Positions 17,009-25,550 of a stretch of 64,000 nucleotides of DNA are shown piece after piece (the stretch's first letter is position 1; every line of letters starts with the position of its first letter). A program made the translations under genes and the position numbers. Source of the DNA: Elusimicrobium minutum Pei191 (GTDB lineage Bacteria > Elusimicrobiota > Elusimicrobia > Elusimicrobiales > Elusimicrobiaceae); NCBI RefSeq assembly GCF_000020145.1, contig NC_010644.1:124001-188000 (forward strand), given 5' to 3'. The notes beneath the pieces were generated by a model, which had not been told where the DNA came from, ran no database searches, and was given only the letters and a program-made list of their open reading frames with translations.

Positions 17009-18739
17009 TTATTCTTTATATAAAGGATAAAAGTAAATACCCATAAAAACCGGGTTATCGTAAAATCCTTTCACATTTTTCCTAAAAGCCCATAAAGCTG
17101 TCGGGTGCACGGTGTAAATTTGGGGCGCTTCCTCATAAGCAATTTTTTGTATTTGAGAGTAAAGCTTTTCCCTCTCGGAAACGTTTACGCTGTTTACCGC
17201 TTGTTCAATAAGAGCGTCAAGTTTAGGGTTTTTAAAACCCTGGCTTAAAGCATAGCGGCCCCGACTGTGTAAAAAGGGGAACACAAAGTTGTGCGGGTCC
17301 GCGTAATCGGCAATCCAGCCGCGCGACCACATGGGCATTTGGCGTTTATCGGTTTTTTCTAAAAAAGAAGCCCACGGCACGCCGCGCAGTTCAATTTTAA
17401 ATTTGGGGTTTAAAGACTCAATATTTCTTTTTAAAATTTCACAGGCTATCTGCCTCATTTCGCCGCTGGTATTATAAGTTATTGTAAACTTAAATCCGTT
17501 TTCCCAAACTTTGCCGCCCCAGGCTTTTTTAAAGTATTCCTTTGATTTTTCCAAATCAAAATTATAATGAGGCGCGTTTTTGTCATAACCTATTAATCCC
17601 GGCGGTACAGGCCCGTTGGCAAGCGTGCCTTTATTTTGCATGGTTTGCGTTAAAAACGCTTGGTAGTCAAAAGCGTGGGCAAAGGCTTTTCGCAAATCTT
17701 TATCAGTAAAAAAATCATGCGGTATTCCTTTTCCGTCAAGTTTACTGCTGCCCACATCTGGGTTGGCGGTTGTGTTAATTTCATAAGTAAAAAATATGGC
17801 CGGGTCAGTCCTTAATCTTGGCAAATTATCCGCCAGGATAATGCCTTCATGTCCGTCATACTGCTTATCAAACTTTTGAGAAATTTCCGCCACGTCAACA
17901 TCGCCGCTTTCAAGCATAAGGCGCATGGTGGAAGGTTCATCTACCGTCATAAGTAAAATATTCTTTATTTTAGGGGCGCCCAAAAAGTAATTTTCATTAC
18001 TTAAGAGTGAAAGTCTTTTTCCCGTGATATCCCAGCGGTTTAATTTAAAAGGCCCGGTGCCGTTCATGTGGTTAAACAGATAGGAGTCGTCGCGCTCGCG
18101 GTTATTAAATTTTTGCCAGGTTTCAAGGCGTCCGTCCCACTCACCGTTTTCGGCGCACCATTTTTTATTCATTATGTATGACCATCGTGCCATAATTGAT
18201 AAAAAAGGAGCGAACGGTCTTTTTAATTTAATTACAACATTATCCCCTTCTATTTTTACGGCCTCTTCTATATCTTTATTTGTTATTGTAAATTTGCTTC
18301 CGTCGCGTGTTGAGTTTACGCCCAAAATAGGTTCAAGCAATAAATTGGAAGGCCCGCCCGCGCGGTCAGATAAAATAAAACGGAGTATTGAATATTTTAC
18401 GTCTTCGGGTGTTAAGATTTCACCGTTATGGAACTTCACATTTTTTCTTATGGGAAAAGTGTATGTCAGTCCGTCTTTAGAAATAAGGCCGTTTTCAATT
18501 GAAGGGACCTGCGTTGATATAAGAGGTTCAAATTTTGATATTGAGCTTCCTTTAAATTTTATTACCGTGTCATAGATATTTAAAATAAGCCCTTGTGTAA
18601 CACCGTCATAAGAATAAATTGGGTCTAAAGACTGCATTTCCCCTTTATGGGCAAAAATAAGAGTTTGCTTGTCGCTCTCTTTTTTCCCGCCGCAGGCGGC
18701 TATAAAAAGCGCAAGCGCAATAATGAAAATTTTTCTCAT
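17009..18739 (-). CDS. Peptide-binding lipoprotein (SBP_bac_5 / OppA-DppA family)
   Basis: 576 residues. The lipobox LFIAAC places the lipidated cysteine at 16, so it is anchored in a membrane facing the periplasm. The mature protein has the family-5 solute-binding architecture: SLDPIYSYDGV near the start, YTFPIRKNVKFHNGE with DVKYSI soon after, a central DKDLRKAFAHAFDY and a C-terminal WIADYADPHNF. These proteins bind oligopeptides or dipeptides for an ABC importer. No permease or ATPase gene lies nearby, so the partner is elsewhere or shared. One base separates it from the C39-like gene upstream, with an AAGGAA site inside that gene. Confidence 0.9.
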   Translation of the reverse strand: MRKIFIIALALFIAACGGKKESDKQTLIFAHKGEMQSLDPIYSYDGVTQGLILNIYDTVIKFKGSSISKFEPLISTQVPSIENGLISKDGLTYTFPIRKNVKFHNGEILTPEDVKYSILRFILSDRAGGPSNLLLEPILGVNSTRDGSKFTITNKDIEEAVKIEGDNVVIKLKRPFAPFLSIMARWSYIMNKKWCAENGEWDGRLETWQKFNNRERDDSYLFNHMNGTGPFKLNRWDITGKRLSLLSNENYFLGAPKIKNILLMTVDEPSTMRLMLESGDVDVAEISQKFDKQYDGHEGIILADNLPRLRTDPAIFFTYEINTTANPDVGSSKLDGKGIPHDFFTDKDLRKAFAHAFDYQAFLTQTMQNKGTLANGPVPPGLIGYDKNAPHYNFDLEKSKEYFKKAWGGKVWENGFKFTITYNTSGEMRQIACEILKRNIESLNPKFKIELRGVPWASFLEKTDKRQMPMWSRGWIADYADPHNFVFPFLHSRGRYALSQGFKNPKLDALIEQAVNSVNVSEREKLYSQIQKIAYEEAPQIYTVHPTALWAFRKNVKGFYDNPVFMGIYFYPLYKE

Positions 18740-18740
18740 G

Positions 18741-19706
18741 TCAGGTTCCTTTTTGTTTGGATATTTTGTAGCAAAGGCCTTTTTTATTTTTTAGCCAGGC
18801 GGCGGCAAATTCCGTTTTGTCGTAAATTTTTTCAACCTGCGCGTCTGTTTCAGCGCCGGGGTCATTAACAATAAAATCGCCTTGTTTTGTAAACCCTTTT
18901 ATCAAGACTAAATGTCCGGGCGTTTCTTTTTGAGGAGCGCTTTTAAGCTCGCCCTCTTTAAAAGAAATGCTTGCTATTAAAGGAATGCCGGCGGAAACAA
19001 TGTTCTGCGCCTGCTTAACGGTGTCGCAGCGTATAACGGCGTTTTCCAAGCCGTAAAGCCCGGCGTAGGAAGCGTTAAAAACCCAGTTGCCGTAAGTGTC
19101 GGCTTTTTTGTCATAAACGCCATCCACGGTTTCTTGTAAGGAGGAGCTGATTCCAAAATAATCAAGCGCCATGGCAATGCAGGTGGGGCTGCAAATTCTG
19201 TTTTTGCGCTCAAACCCGTGTTGTATCTGGCTTATCGGTTTTATGTTAAGTATTACGGACGGTTGGTCAGCTTGCTCGGTGGCGGCCTCTAAATCAAAAA
19301 GCGCTTTATGTTTTGTTATAACACAGTTTAAAGAGTTAAAACTCACTTTGCCTTTGGCGGTAATTCTGTATTTAAAAGAATCAATATATTCGGCAGCTTT
19401 AAAAATATCCGTATCAAAATGCCCTAATTCATTTTTTTCATTAAAACTTAAGTTATTGTTTTTTTCGATATGCAGATATTTAAGCCACTGTGTTTTTGAA
19501 GGACCTTTAAAAAATTTAATTTCTATTGTAATGCAGGATCCTTTGGGCATTATAGCGCAAGGCGTTAAAATAAAAGTATCCGCGTTAAACGGAAGCGGAA
19601 TAATTTTAGAAGTTATTTTTAAAACATCATTTTCTTTATCGATATTTTCCAGGTTGTCTTTGTTTAATGTTTGGCTAAATGAAATCTGGTAGGGAGGCTG
19701 TTGCAT
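18741..19706 (-). CDS. C39-like cysteine peptidase domain protein
   Basis: 321 residues. The C-terminal half has the papain-like C39 pattern: RICSPTCIAMALDYFG with the probable nucleophile C172 (CxPT motif), H265 in GHLVLIKGF and D282 in IVNDPGAE. The first 150 residues are beta-rich and match no family I recognise. There is no signal peptide, so the protein looks cytoplasmic, unlike C39 domains of bacteriocin exporters, and there is no ABC domain. It is cotranscribed with the peptide-binding lipoprotein, which hints at peptide handling; the substrate is unknown. The ATG follows an AAGAGG site. Confidence 0.72.
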   Translation of the reverse strand: MQQPPYQISFSQTLNKDNLENIDKENDVLKITSKIIPLPFNADTFILTPCAIMPKGSCITIEIKFFKGPSKTQWLKYLHIEKNNNLSFNEKNELGHFDTDIFKAAEYIDSFKYRITAKGKVSFNSLNCVITKHKALFDLEAATEQADQPSVILNIKPISQIQHGFERKNRICSPTCIAMALDYFGISSSLQETVDGVYDKKADTYGNWVFNASYAGLYGLENAVIRCDTVKQAQNIVSAGIPLIASISFKEGELKSAPQKETPGHLVLIKGFTKQGDFIVNDPGAETDAQVEKIYDKTEFAAAWLKNKKGLCYKISKQKGT

Positions 19707-19725
19707 ATTTAATACCTCTTTTTAA

Positions 19726-19754
19726 ATTATAATAGGACCTATTAAGTATGACAT
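19726..19754 (-). promoter_or_regulatory. Promoter with embedded palindrome, C39-like/SBP operon
   Basis: On the minus strand TATAAT (19726-19731) lies 17 bases from ATGTCA (19749-19754), a weak -35. The spacer contains a perfect 6+1+6 inverted repeat, AATAGGACCTATT (19731-19743), well placed to act as an operator. The binding factor is unknown. Confidence 0.6.
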
Positions 19755-19766
19755 TTTTTTAACTAA

Positions 19767-19801
19767 AATTAAATTGGGGCACCCGGACTTGAACCGGTAA
19801 C
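19767..19801 (-). repeat. Duplicated 3' end of tRNA-Pro (att-like remnant or pseudo-tRNA)
   Basis: These 35 bases match 33 of 35 bases at 19900-19934, which cover the T-arm, the 3' acceptor strand and 8 bases of trailer of the intact tRNA-Pro. The copy has lost one T-stem pair, and I find no matching 5' acceptor strand, D-arm or anticodon arm upstream, so it is not a functional tRNA. The offset is 133 bases. Such tRNA 3'-end repeats arise at integrase attachment sites or by local duplication. Confidence 0.75.
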
Positions 19802-19906
19802 GGGAAAGACTTCCGTCCCCTCTCTTTATAATACGCTCGCAAAGTGTTGCTCGATTTGGAGGTTCTTGTAAATTTTACCTGTCTTTTACGGTATTATTAA
19901 ATTAAA

Positions 19907-19980
19907 TCGGGGCACCCGGACTTGAACCGGGAACCTCTCGGTCCCAAACCGAGCGCTCTAGCCAATTGAGCCATGCCCCG
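19907..19980 (-). tRNA. tRNA-Pro (anticodon UGG)
   Basis: The minus strand folds as a complete cloverleaf: 7-bp acceptor CGGGGCA/TGCCCCG, D stem GCTC/GAGC, anticodon stem CTCGG/CCGAG with loop TTTGGGA (anticodon TGG), and T stem CCCGG/CCGGG around TTCAAGT. The discriminator base is A. The CCA end is not encoded. Confidence 0.96.
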
Positions 19981-20027
19981 CCAAACTAATTATACTAACT
20001 TAGAATTAAATTTTCCTTTCTTATAAA

Positions 20028-20058
20028 TAAATTGCCGCTTTTAAAAAGCGGCAATTTA
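20028..20058. terminator. Hairpin between the two tRNA genes
   Basis: TAAATTGCCGC pairs with GCGGCAATTTA, extended by a central TTTT/AAAA. It lies downstream of tRNA-Met on the minus strand and could end or process that transcript ahead of tRNA-Pro. Confidence 0.65.
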
Positions 20059-20064
20059 AATTAC

Positions 20065-20138
20065 TGCGCCCGGCAGGACTTGAACCTGCGACCCATCCGT
20101 TATGAGCGGATTGCTCTAACCAACTGAGCTACAGGCGC
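20065..20138 (-). tRNA. tRNA with CAU anticodon (elongator Met, possibly Ile2)
   Basis: Complete cloverleaf on the minus strand: acceptor GCGCCTG/CGGGCGC (one G-U pair), D stem GCTC/GAGC, anticodon stem ATCCG/CGGAT with loop CTCATAA, and T stem GCAGG/CCTGC. The first acceptor pair is G-C, so it is not an initiator tRNA with a mismatched 1-72 pair, and the anticodon stem lacks the three initiator G-C pairs. Elongator Met and lysidine-modified Ile2 cannot be separated by eye. CCA is not encoded. Confidence 0.92.
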
Positions 20139-20153
20139 TAAAAGTGTATAAAT

Positions 20154-20159
20154 ATTATA
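20154..20159 (-). promoter_or_regulatory. -10 element for the tRNA genes
   Basis: A perfect TATAAT on the minus strand begins 15 bases upstream of the tRNA-CAU 5' end. The matching -35 region is T-rich and poorly defined. Confidence 0.55.
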
Positions 20160-20177
20160 ACAAATTTTACCAAAAAC

Positions 20178-20205
20178 AAAAAGACGGGGTTTTTGGGGTC
20201 TTTTT
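20178..20205. terminator. Weak hairpin in the tRNA/MFS intergenic region
   Basis: AAAAAGAC (20178-20185) pairs with GTCTTTTT (20198-20205) across a 12-base G/T-rich loop. No gene obviously ends here on either strand, so it may be structural or incidental. A GC-only stretch with GCGGCCGC follows. Confidence 0.3.
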
Positions 20206-20229
20206 CCCGCGCGCGGCCGCTAATTTGTA

Positions 20230-20258
20230 TTGTGCCTTATCTTTTCATATTTGATAAT
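20230..20258 (+). promoter_or_regulatory. Promoter of the MFS transporter unit
   Basis: TTGTGC (20230-20235), 17-base spacer, GATAAT (20253-20258). It is the only well-spaced pair between the divergent tRNA genes and the MFS start. Confidence 0.5.
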
Positions 20259-20324
20259 ATATGTAGTAGATATCCTGTCTGCGTAAGCGGAAAAATAAAA
20301 AATTAACATTGAGAGGCGGTTTAT

Positions 20325-21569
20325 ATGAGTATAAGATTACGTCTTACAGTTATGAACTTTTTGCAGTTTTTTATATGGGGTTCATGGCTTATTACTATAG
20401 CAAACTATTGGTTTCAGACAAAAGGCTGGTCAGGCGCGCAGTTTGGCGCTGTATTTTCAACTATGGGTATAGCTTCGCTTTTTATGCCCGCTCTTATGGG
20501 TATGCTGGCGGACAGAAAGGTTAACGCCGAACGTCTTTACGGCGTGCTTCATATAATCACAGCCGCTATGCTTGCTTATTTACCCGCTATAAAAGACCCT
20601 TCAATGTTTTTCTGGGGTATATTAGTCGCTATGTTAGCTTATATGCCTACTTTAGCGCTTTCCAACTCAATAGCTTATAACGTTCTTAAAAGGGCGGACC
20701 TTGATATCGTAAAAGCCTTTCCCCCGATACGCGTATTCGGAACAATAGGTTTTATCGCCGCTATGTGGATTGTTAATTTAACAGGCAACAAAAGTTCACC
20801 CAACCAATTTTATATCGCCGCGTGCGCTGCGGTTATTTTAGGCATATACGCTTTTACTCTACCCGCCTGCCCGCCTTCTGAACAGGGCGAAGGTAAAAAA
20901 ACTTTTATTCAGGCACTCGGGTTAGACGCGTTTGCCCTTCTTAAAAACAAACAGCTTGCGTTGTTTTTCTTATTTTCAATTTTCCTTGGCGCGGCGTTGC
21001 AGCTTACCAACGCCTACGGCGACGTGTTTTTAGATGACTTTAGCAAAATACCCGCCTTTGCCAATTCTTACGTTGTAAAATATTCAACTATCATAATGTC
21101 AATTTCACAAATATCCGAAACGCTTTTTATTTTAACAATTCCGTTCTTCCTTAAACATTTCGGCATAAAGAAAGTAATGCTTATAAGCATGATAGCGTGG
21201 GTGTTCCGTTTCGGCTTGTTCGCCTATGCGGACCCCGTGGGAAGATTTTGGATGATAATCCTTTCCTGCATCATTTACGGTATGGCCTTTGACTTCTTTA
21301 ACATATCCGGTTCTTTGTATGTGGAAAACACGGTAGAATCTAAAATGCGTTCCAGCGCGCAGGGCCTGTTTATGATGGCTACAAACGGTTTTGGCGCGGT
21401 TTTGGGCAGCTCTATAAGCGGCATTGTTATAGACCGTTTCTTTACATACGGCGGCATGAAAAACTGGCACGGGATATGGCTTTCTTTCGCCATATACGCT
21501 TTAGTAGTTGCCGTGTTGTTTATGATATTTTTTAAAGATGTTCCCAAAACAAAAGAAGCAACAATATAA
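20325..21569 (+). CDS. Nucleoside:H+ symporter-like MFS permease
   Basis: 414 residues with about 12 hydrophobic spans. The N-terminus RLTVMNFLQFFIWGSWLITI, then GWSGAQFGAVFSTMGIASLF and a MGMLADR loop, resembles the NupG/XapB nucleoside symporter family. The C-terminal half keeps an EMxxSAQGLF-like pattern (MRSSAQGLFMMATNGFGA). It would import nucleosides by proton symport. A deoxyribose-phosphate aldolase gene 15 kb away fits nucleoside salvage, though the genes are not linked. The start follows GAGGCGG. The substrate is family-level inference. Confidence 0.82.
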   Translation: MSIRLRLTVMNFLQFFIWGSWLITIANYWFQTKGWSGAQFGAVFSTMGIASLFMPALMGMLADRKVNAERLYGVLHIITAAMLAYLPAIKDPSMFFWGILVAMLAYMPTLALSNSIAYNVLKRADLDIVKAFPPIRVFGTIGFIAAMWIVNLTGNKSSPNQFYIAACAAVILGIYAFTLPACPPSEQGEGKKTFIQALGLDAFALLKNKQLALFFLFSIFLGAALQLTNAYGDVFLDDFSKIPAFANSYVVKYSTIIMSISQISETLFILTIPFFLKHFGIKKVMLISMIAWVFRFGLFAYADPVGRFWMIILSCIIYGMAFDFFNISGSLYVENTVESKMRSSAQGLFMMATNGFGAVLGSSISGIVIDRFFTYGGMKNWHGIWLSFAIYALVVAVLFMIFFKDVPKTKEATI

Positions 21570-21587
21570 TTTAGGAGTGATATTAAT

Positions 21588-22082
21588 ATGGCAGATTACA
21601 GTTTTGATATAGTGTCTAAAGTGGATACAAATTTAATAGAGGAATCTATAAGCGTAGCTCTTAAAGAAATTACAAACAGATACGATTTTAAAGATTCCAA
21701 TTCCTCCATGGAATTAAACACAAAAGATAATGAGATAAAACTCTCCTCGGCTGATGATTTTAAAGTTAAATCTTTATATGACATCTTGCTTACTCGTCTT
21801 TCTAAAAGGGGCATTTCTTTAAAGAATTTCCAACCCGGTAAAATAGAAAGCGCTTTAGGCGGCACGGCAAAACAGTCCGTTAAAATTCAACAGGGTATTC
21901 CTGCGGATAAAGCTAAAGAAATAGTAAGAATAATAAAAGACGCCAAAATTAAAGTAAACGCTTCTATACAGGGCGACCAGCTGAGGGTAACTTCCAAATC
22001 AAAAGATGATCTTCAGGCCACGATGGCTCTTTTAAAAGGTAAAGATTTAGGCTTGGATTTGCAATTTACAAATTACAGGTAA
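21588..22082 (+). CDS. yajQ: YajQ-family nucleotide-binding protein
   Basis: 164 residues, matching UPF0234 in length and in its ends: MADYSFDIVSKVD at the start with the following ALKEITNRYDFKDSNS, and a C-terminal KSKDDLQATMALLKGKDLGL. Relatives form a double ferredoxin-like fold; a Xanthomonas member binds cyclic di-GMP and cooperates with a transcription factor, while others were reported to bind RNA or tRNA. A clear TAGGAGTGA site precedes the ATG. It lies 2 bases from pheS and is probably cotranscribed. Confidence 0.92.
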   Translation: MADYSFDIVSKVDTNLIEESISVALKEITNRYDFKDSNSSMELNTKDNEIKLSSADDFKVKSLYDILLTRLSKRGISLKNFQPGKIESALGGTAKQSVKIQQGIPADKAKEIVRIIKDAKIKVNASIQGDQLRVTSKSKDDLQATMALLKGKDLGLDLQFTNYR

Positions 22083-22084
22083 TT

Positions 22085-23134
22085 ATGAACTTAACAGAAT
22101 GGAAAGAAAAGTGCTCGGCAGCGGAAGCCGAGTATAGAGATATTATTTCAAACGCCGCCTCTTCGGACGCGTTGGAAGCGGCAAGGGTTAACTGCCTTGG
22201 CCGCAAAGGCGTGCTGACGGAACTTCTAAAAAACCTTAAGGATTTTACTATTGAGGAAAAGAAGGAAGCGGGCCCTTTGGGCAACAAAATAAAAAAAGAT
22301 TTAGAGGACGCTTTTTACTCTAAAAAAAACGCCCTTGAATCAGCCGCTTTAAATGAAGAGCTTGCTAAAACGAATATAGATTTAACTCTTCCCGGATGGC
22401 CTGTGGCTAACGGACACAAACATCCGCTTACCATAGCCATGGACAGAATGACGGCTATACTTTCAAAGCTCGGCTTTGTCTGGGCGGAAGGCCCGCAGAT
22501 AGAAGAGGAAAAATATAATTTTGATTTCCTTAATATTCCTCTTCACCACCCCGCGCGCGACGTGCAGGACACGCTTATAATAGGCGGCGGCGCAAAAAAG
22601 GGAATGGTTTTGCGCTCGCACACATCAAACGTGCAGGTGCGTTATATGGAAAAAAACAAACCGCCTTTGCGTATTATGTCACCCGGTAAAGTTTTTAGAA
22701 GAGATGATATTGACGCTTCACACAGCCCGGTGTTTCACCAAATAGAAGGGTTGTACGTTGACAAAAACGTTTCTTTGGCTGATTTAAAAAGCGATTTAAC
22801 CGCTTTTATGAAAGGGCTTTTCGGCAATAAGGCGGAGGTAAGGTTCCGCCCGTCGTTTTTCCCGTTTACGGAACCCAGCGTTGAAGTGGATGTAAAATGC
22901 GTTTTTTGCGACGGTAAATCACCCTGCTCTTTTTGTAAAGGCACGGGTTGGAAAGAAATGTTGGGCGCGGGCATTGTGCATCCCAACGTGCTTCGCAACG
23001 TAGGCATCGACCCAGAGATTTACAGCGGGTACGCTTTCGGCATGGGGGTTGAACGTCTTGCCATGTTAATGCTTGGCATTAAAGACATTCGCGCTTTTTA
23101 CGAAAACGATTTAAGAATTTGGAAACAGTTTTAA
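22085..23134 (+). CDS. pheS: Phenylalanyl-tRNA synthetase alpha subunit
   Basis: 349 residues. After an N-terminal coiled-coil arm (about residues 1-90) that binds tRNA, the class II catalytic core shows HPARDVQDT (motif 2 region), the SHTSNVQVRYM strand, FRRDDIDASHSPVFHQIEGL, SFFPFTEPSVEVDV, and motif 3 GFGMGVERL (AFGMGVERLAML). A CVFCDGKSPCSFCKGTGW segment carries four cysteines in a CxxC pair, probably a small zinc-binding insert seen in some bacterial PheS. It forms the alpha2-beta2 enzyme with PheT, whose gene starts 9 bases downstream. Confidence 0.96.
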   Translation: MNLTEWKEKCSAAEAEYRDIISNAASSDALEAARVNCLGRKGVLTELLKNLKDFTIEEKKEAGPLGNKIKKDLEDAFYSKKNALESAALNEELAKTNIDLTLPGWPVANGHKHPLTIAMDRMTAILSKLGFVWAEGPQIEEEKYNFDFLNIPLHHPARDVQDTLIIGGGAKKGMVLRSHTSNVQVRYMEKNKPPLRIMSPGKVFRRDDIDASHSPVFHQIEGLYVDKNVSLADLKSDLTAFMKGLFGNKAEVRFRPSFFPFTEPSVEVDVKCVFCDGKSPCSFCKGTGWKEMLGAGIVHPNVLRNVGIDPEIYSGYAFGMGVERLAMLMLGIKDIRAFYENDLRIWKQF

Positions 23135-23143
23135 GGATTTTAC

Positions 23144-25519
23144 ATGAAGATACTTTATTCCTGGTTAAAAGATTATATTGACATAGATTTAAGCGCCGAG
23201 GAGCTTGCCCAAAAACTAAACTCCGTCGGCATAGAAGTAGCCGAGATACAAAAAACAGGTGTTGATTTTGAAGGCGTTCACACGGCTAAAATAGTTACGC
23301 TTGAACGCCACCCTAACGCGGACAAACTTTCTTTAGTTACTTTAGATACAGGAAACGGAACAAGGAAAGTTGTTTGCGGCGCGGGCAATTTGGAAGCGGG
23401 CATTATAGTGCCGCTTGCGCGTGAAGGCGCCAGGCTGGGCAAAACCGTTTTAAAAGCTGCTGAAATACGCGGCGTTAAATCGGATGGTATGATTTGCTCG
23501 TCTGACGAGCTTGGCCTTACAGCCACAAGGCAAAAAGGTATTTTGCATTTAGATAAAAATCTTAAACCCGGTATAGACGTTTCCACACTTTACCCTAAGG
23601 CTGATTATTTGTTTGAGCTTGAAATAACTTCAAACAGACCGGACCTTTTGTCCCACTTAGGCGTAGCGAGGGAACTTTCTATTTTGCTTAATATTCCTTT
23701 AAAAGAAATCCCTTTAAAAGAAGTTAAAGAAGAAGGCGAAAGCATTGACGTTAAAATTGAAACGGAAAATTGCGCGCGTTATACATCTCGCGTGGTGCGC
23801 GGCGTGCAAAACGCCCAGTCGCCCGAATGGATGAAGCAAAGGCTTTCGGCCATGGGCGTAAACCCCAAAAACGCGCTTGTTGATATCAGTAACTATGTGC
23901 TCTATGATATCGGCCTGCCTTTACACTTTTTTGATTTATCGGATATTGGGGAAAGCGTTATAATCCGCCAGGCGGCAGAAGGTGAAGTCTTTGAAACGCT
24001 TGACGGCAGCAAACTTAATTTAACGGCGCAGGATATATTAATAGCGGATAAAAACAAAGGCCTTTGTCTTGCCGGTATTATGGGGGGCATAGGCAGCGGC
24101 ATAAAAGAAACAACTAAAAACATTTTTATTGAAGCGGCCTATTTTAACCCGCCCGCAATAAATAAAAGCGCCAAGAAATACGGTTTTTCAAGCGAGGCCA
24201 GCCAGCGTTTTGAACGCGGCGCGGATATCGGTATTACGCCAAAAGCTCTTGCCAGGGCAACGAACTTAGTGCAGGAACTTTGCGGTGGCAAAGCCTCAAA
24301 ATCCAGTGATGTTTACCCTGTGCCTTACACGCCGGAAGAGGTTTCTTTTACTCCTGAAGATATTGAAAAAATACTGGGCATGAAAATTGATGAAGAAAGG
24401 TTTAAAGAAATTTTTTCAAGGCTTGCTCAAAAGTTTGACGCTTCTTTAAAACCGTGGAAATTTAATTCACCCACTCACAGGCGCGATTTAAACCATAAAT
24501 GGGATTTAGCTGAGGAAGCCGCCCGTTTTTACGGTTTAGATAAACTGCCCGTAAGCGAAACAAGGGCAAGCGTCGCGTTTTCGGATAATCCCAGAAATAC
24601 GGATACCTCGGCCAAATTCGCCTCCGCTCTTATTTCAGCCGGCTTTTATGAATGTAAAAATTTTGATTTCTTATGTGAAAATGATTTACAAAATTTTTCA
24701 TATAAAAAAGAATTTTGCGTGGAAATCGCCAATCCTTTAAATGAGGATTACCAGTATATGCGTCCTACGCTTTTCGCGGGCCTTCTTAAAAACGCCAATT
24801 TTAACCAAAGCAGGGGCACAACAGAATATAAGATTTTCGAGACGGGTAAAGAATACCAGATTATGAAAGGCTTTCCTGCGGAAACCTGGGTAATGGCGGG
24901 CATAGTTTGCGGTGCGGTAAGAGAGCAATACTTTGCGGACAAAACGCCTGAAGCGGACTTTTATTTTGTTAAAGGCGCGGTTGAAGCGGCTTTAAAAAAT
25001 ATAGCGGGGGTAAATTTCTCGGCTTCAAAAGAAGCGCCGGCCTATATGCACCCTAAAATATGCGCAGATATAATTGTTGACGGCAAACAAAAGGCAGGGT
25101 TCATTGGTAAAATACATCCGTTAACGGCTAAGGCTTATGGTTTAAAGAATGATGATATTTACGCTTTTTACCTTAATATAAAAGTTTTGGAAAAGAAGTT
25201 TAACGCGCAGGAGTTTAAACCCGCAGAGGACGCGGCGCAGTTCCCGTCTTCTTACAGAGATTTATCTTTTGTTATCGGCAAAGACGTTGGGTACGCCAAG
25301 GTTTTACAGGCTGTTAATTCAAGCGGCGTGTGGAGCAAAATGAGCGTTGATTTAATGGACGTTTATACAGGCGCGAACTTACCGGAAGGTAAAAAGAGCT
25401 TAACTCTTAACTTCGCGTTTTGGCTTATGGACAGAACTTTAAAAGACGCCGAAGTTGAAGAAAATATGAATAAAATTTTCACGGCTCTTACCGCTTTGGG
25501 GGCGGAGCTTCGCAAATAA
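23144..25519 (+). CDS. pheT: Phenylalanyl-tRNA synthetase beta subunit
   Basis: 791 residues, normal bacterial length. The N-terminal tRNA-binding EMAP-II-like domain (about residues 40-150) has HPNADKLSLVTLDTG. The B3/B4 editing domain includes ITSNRPDLLSHLGVARE and DISNYVLYDIGLPLHFFD. B5, the catalytic-like core and a C-terminal anticodon-binding fold ending SLTLNFAFWLMDRTL follow. It binds and proofreads tRNA-Phe. It is the second gene of pheST. Confidence 0.96.
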   Translation: MKILYSWLKDYIDIDLSAEELAQKLNSVGIEVAEIQKTGVDFEGVHTAKIVTLERHPNADKLSLVTLDTGNGTRKVVCGAGNLEAGIIVPLAREGARLGKTVLKAAEIRGVKSDGMICSSDELGLTATRQKGILHLDKNLKPGIDVSTLYPKADYLFELEITSNRPDLLSHLGVARELSILLNIPLKEIPLKEVKEEGESIDVKIETENCARYTSRVVRGVQNAQSPEWMKQRLSAMGVNPKNALVDISNYVLYDIGLPLHFFDLSDIGESVIIRQAAEGEVFETLDGSKLNLTAQDILIADKNKGLCLAGIMGGIGSGIKETTKNIFIEAAYFNPPAINKSAKKYGFSSEASQRFERGADIGITPKALARATNLVQELCGGKASKSSDVYPVPYTPEEVSFTPEDIEKILGMKIDEERFKEIFSRLAQKFDASLKPWKFNSPTHRRDLNHKWDLAEEAARFYGLDKLPVSETRASVAFSDNPRNTDTSAKFASALISAGFYECKNFDFLCENDLQNFSYKKEFCVEIANPLNEDYQYMRPTLFAGLLKNANFNQSRGTTEYKIFETGKEYQIMKGFPAETWVMAGIVCGAVREQYFADKTPEADFYFVKGAVEAALKNIAGVNFSASKEAPAYMHPKICADIIVDGKQKAGFIGKIHPLTAKAYGLKNDDIYAFYLNIKVLEKKFNAQEFKPAEDAAQFPSSYRDLSFVIGKDVGYAKVLQAVNSSGVWSKMSVDLMDVYTGANLPEGKKSLTLNFAFWLMDRTLKDAEVEENMNKIFTALTALGAELRK

Positions 25520-25550
25520 TTTGCTATAAGGTATTAAGAGGTGTTTAAGC

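Noticed and set aside
19767-19905. Possible second tRNA, or tmRNA 3' half, at the tRNA-Pro repeat
   Set aside because: No 5' acceptor strand, D-arm or anticodon arm pairs with the 3' segment, and a tmRNA 5' end would have to lie across the intact tRNA genes.
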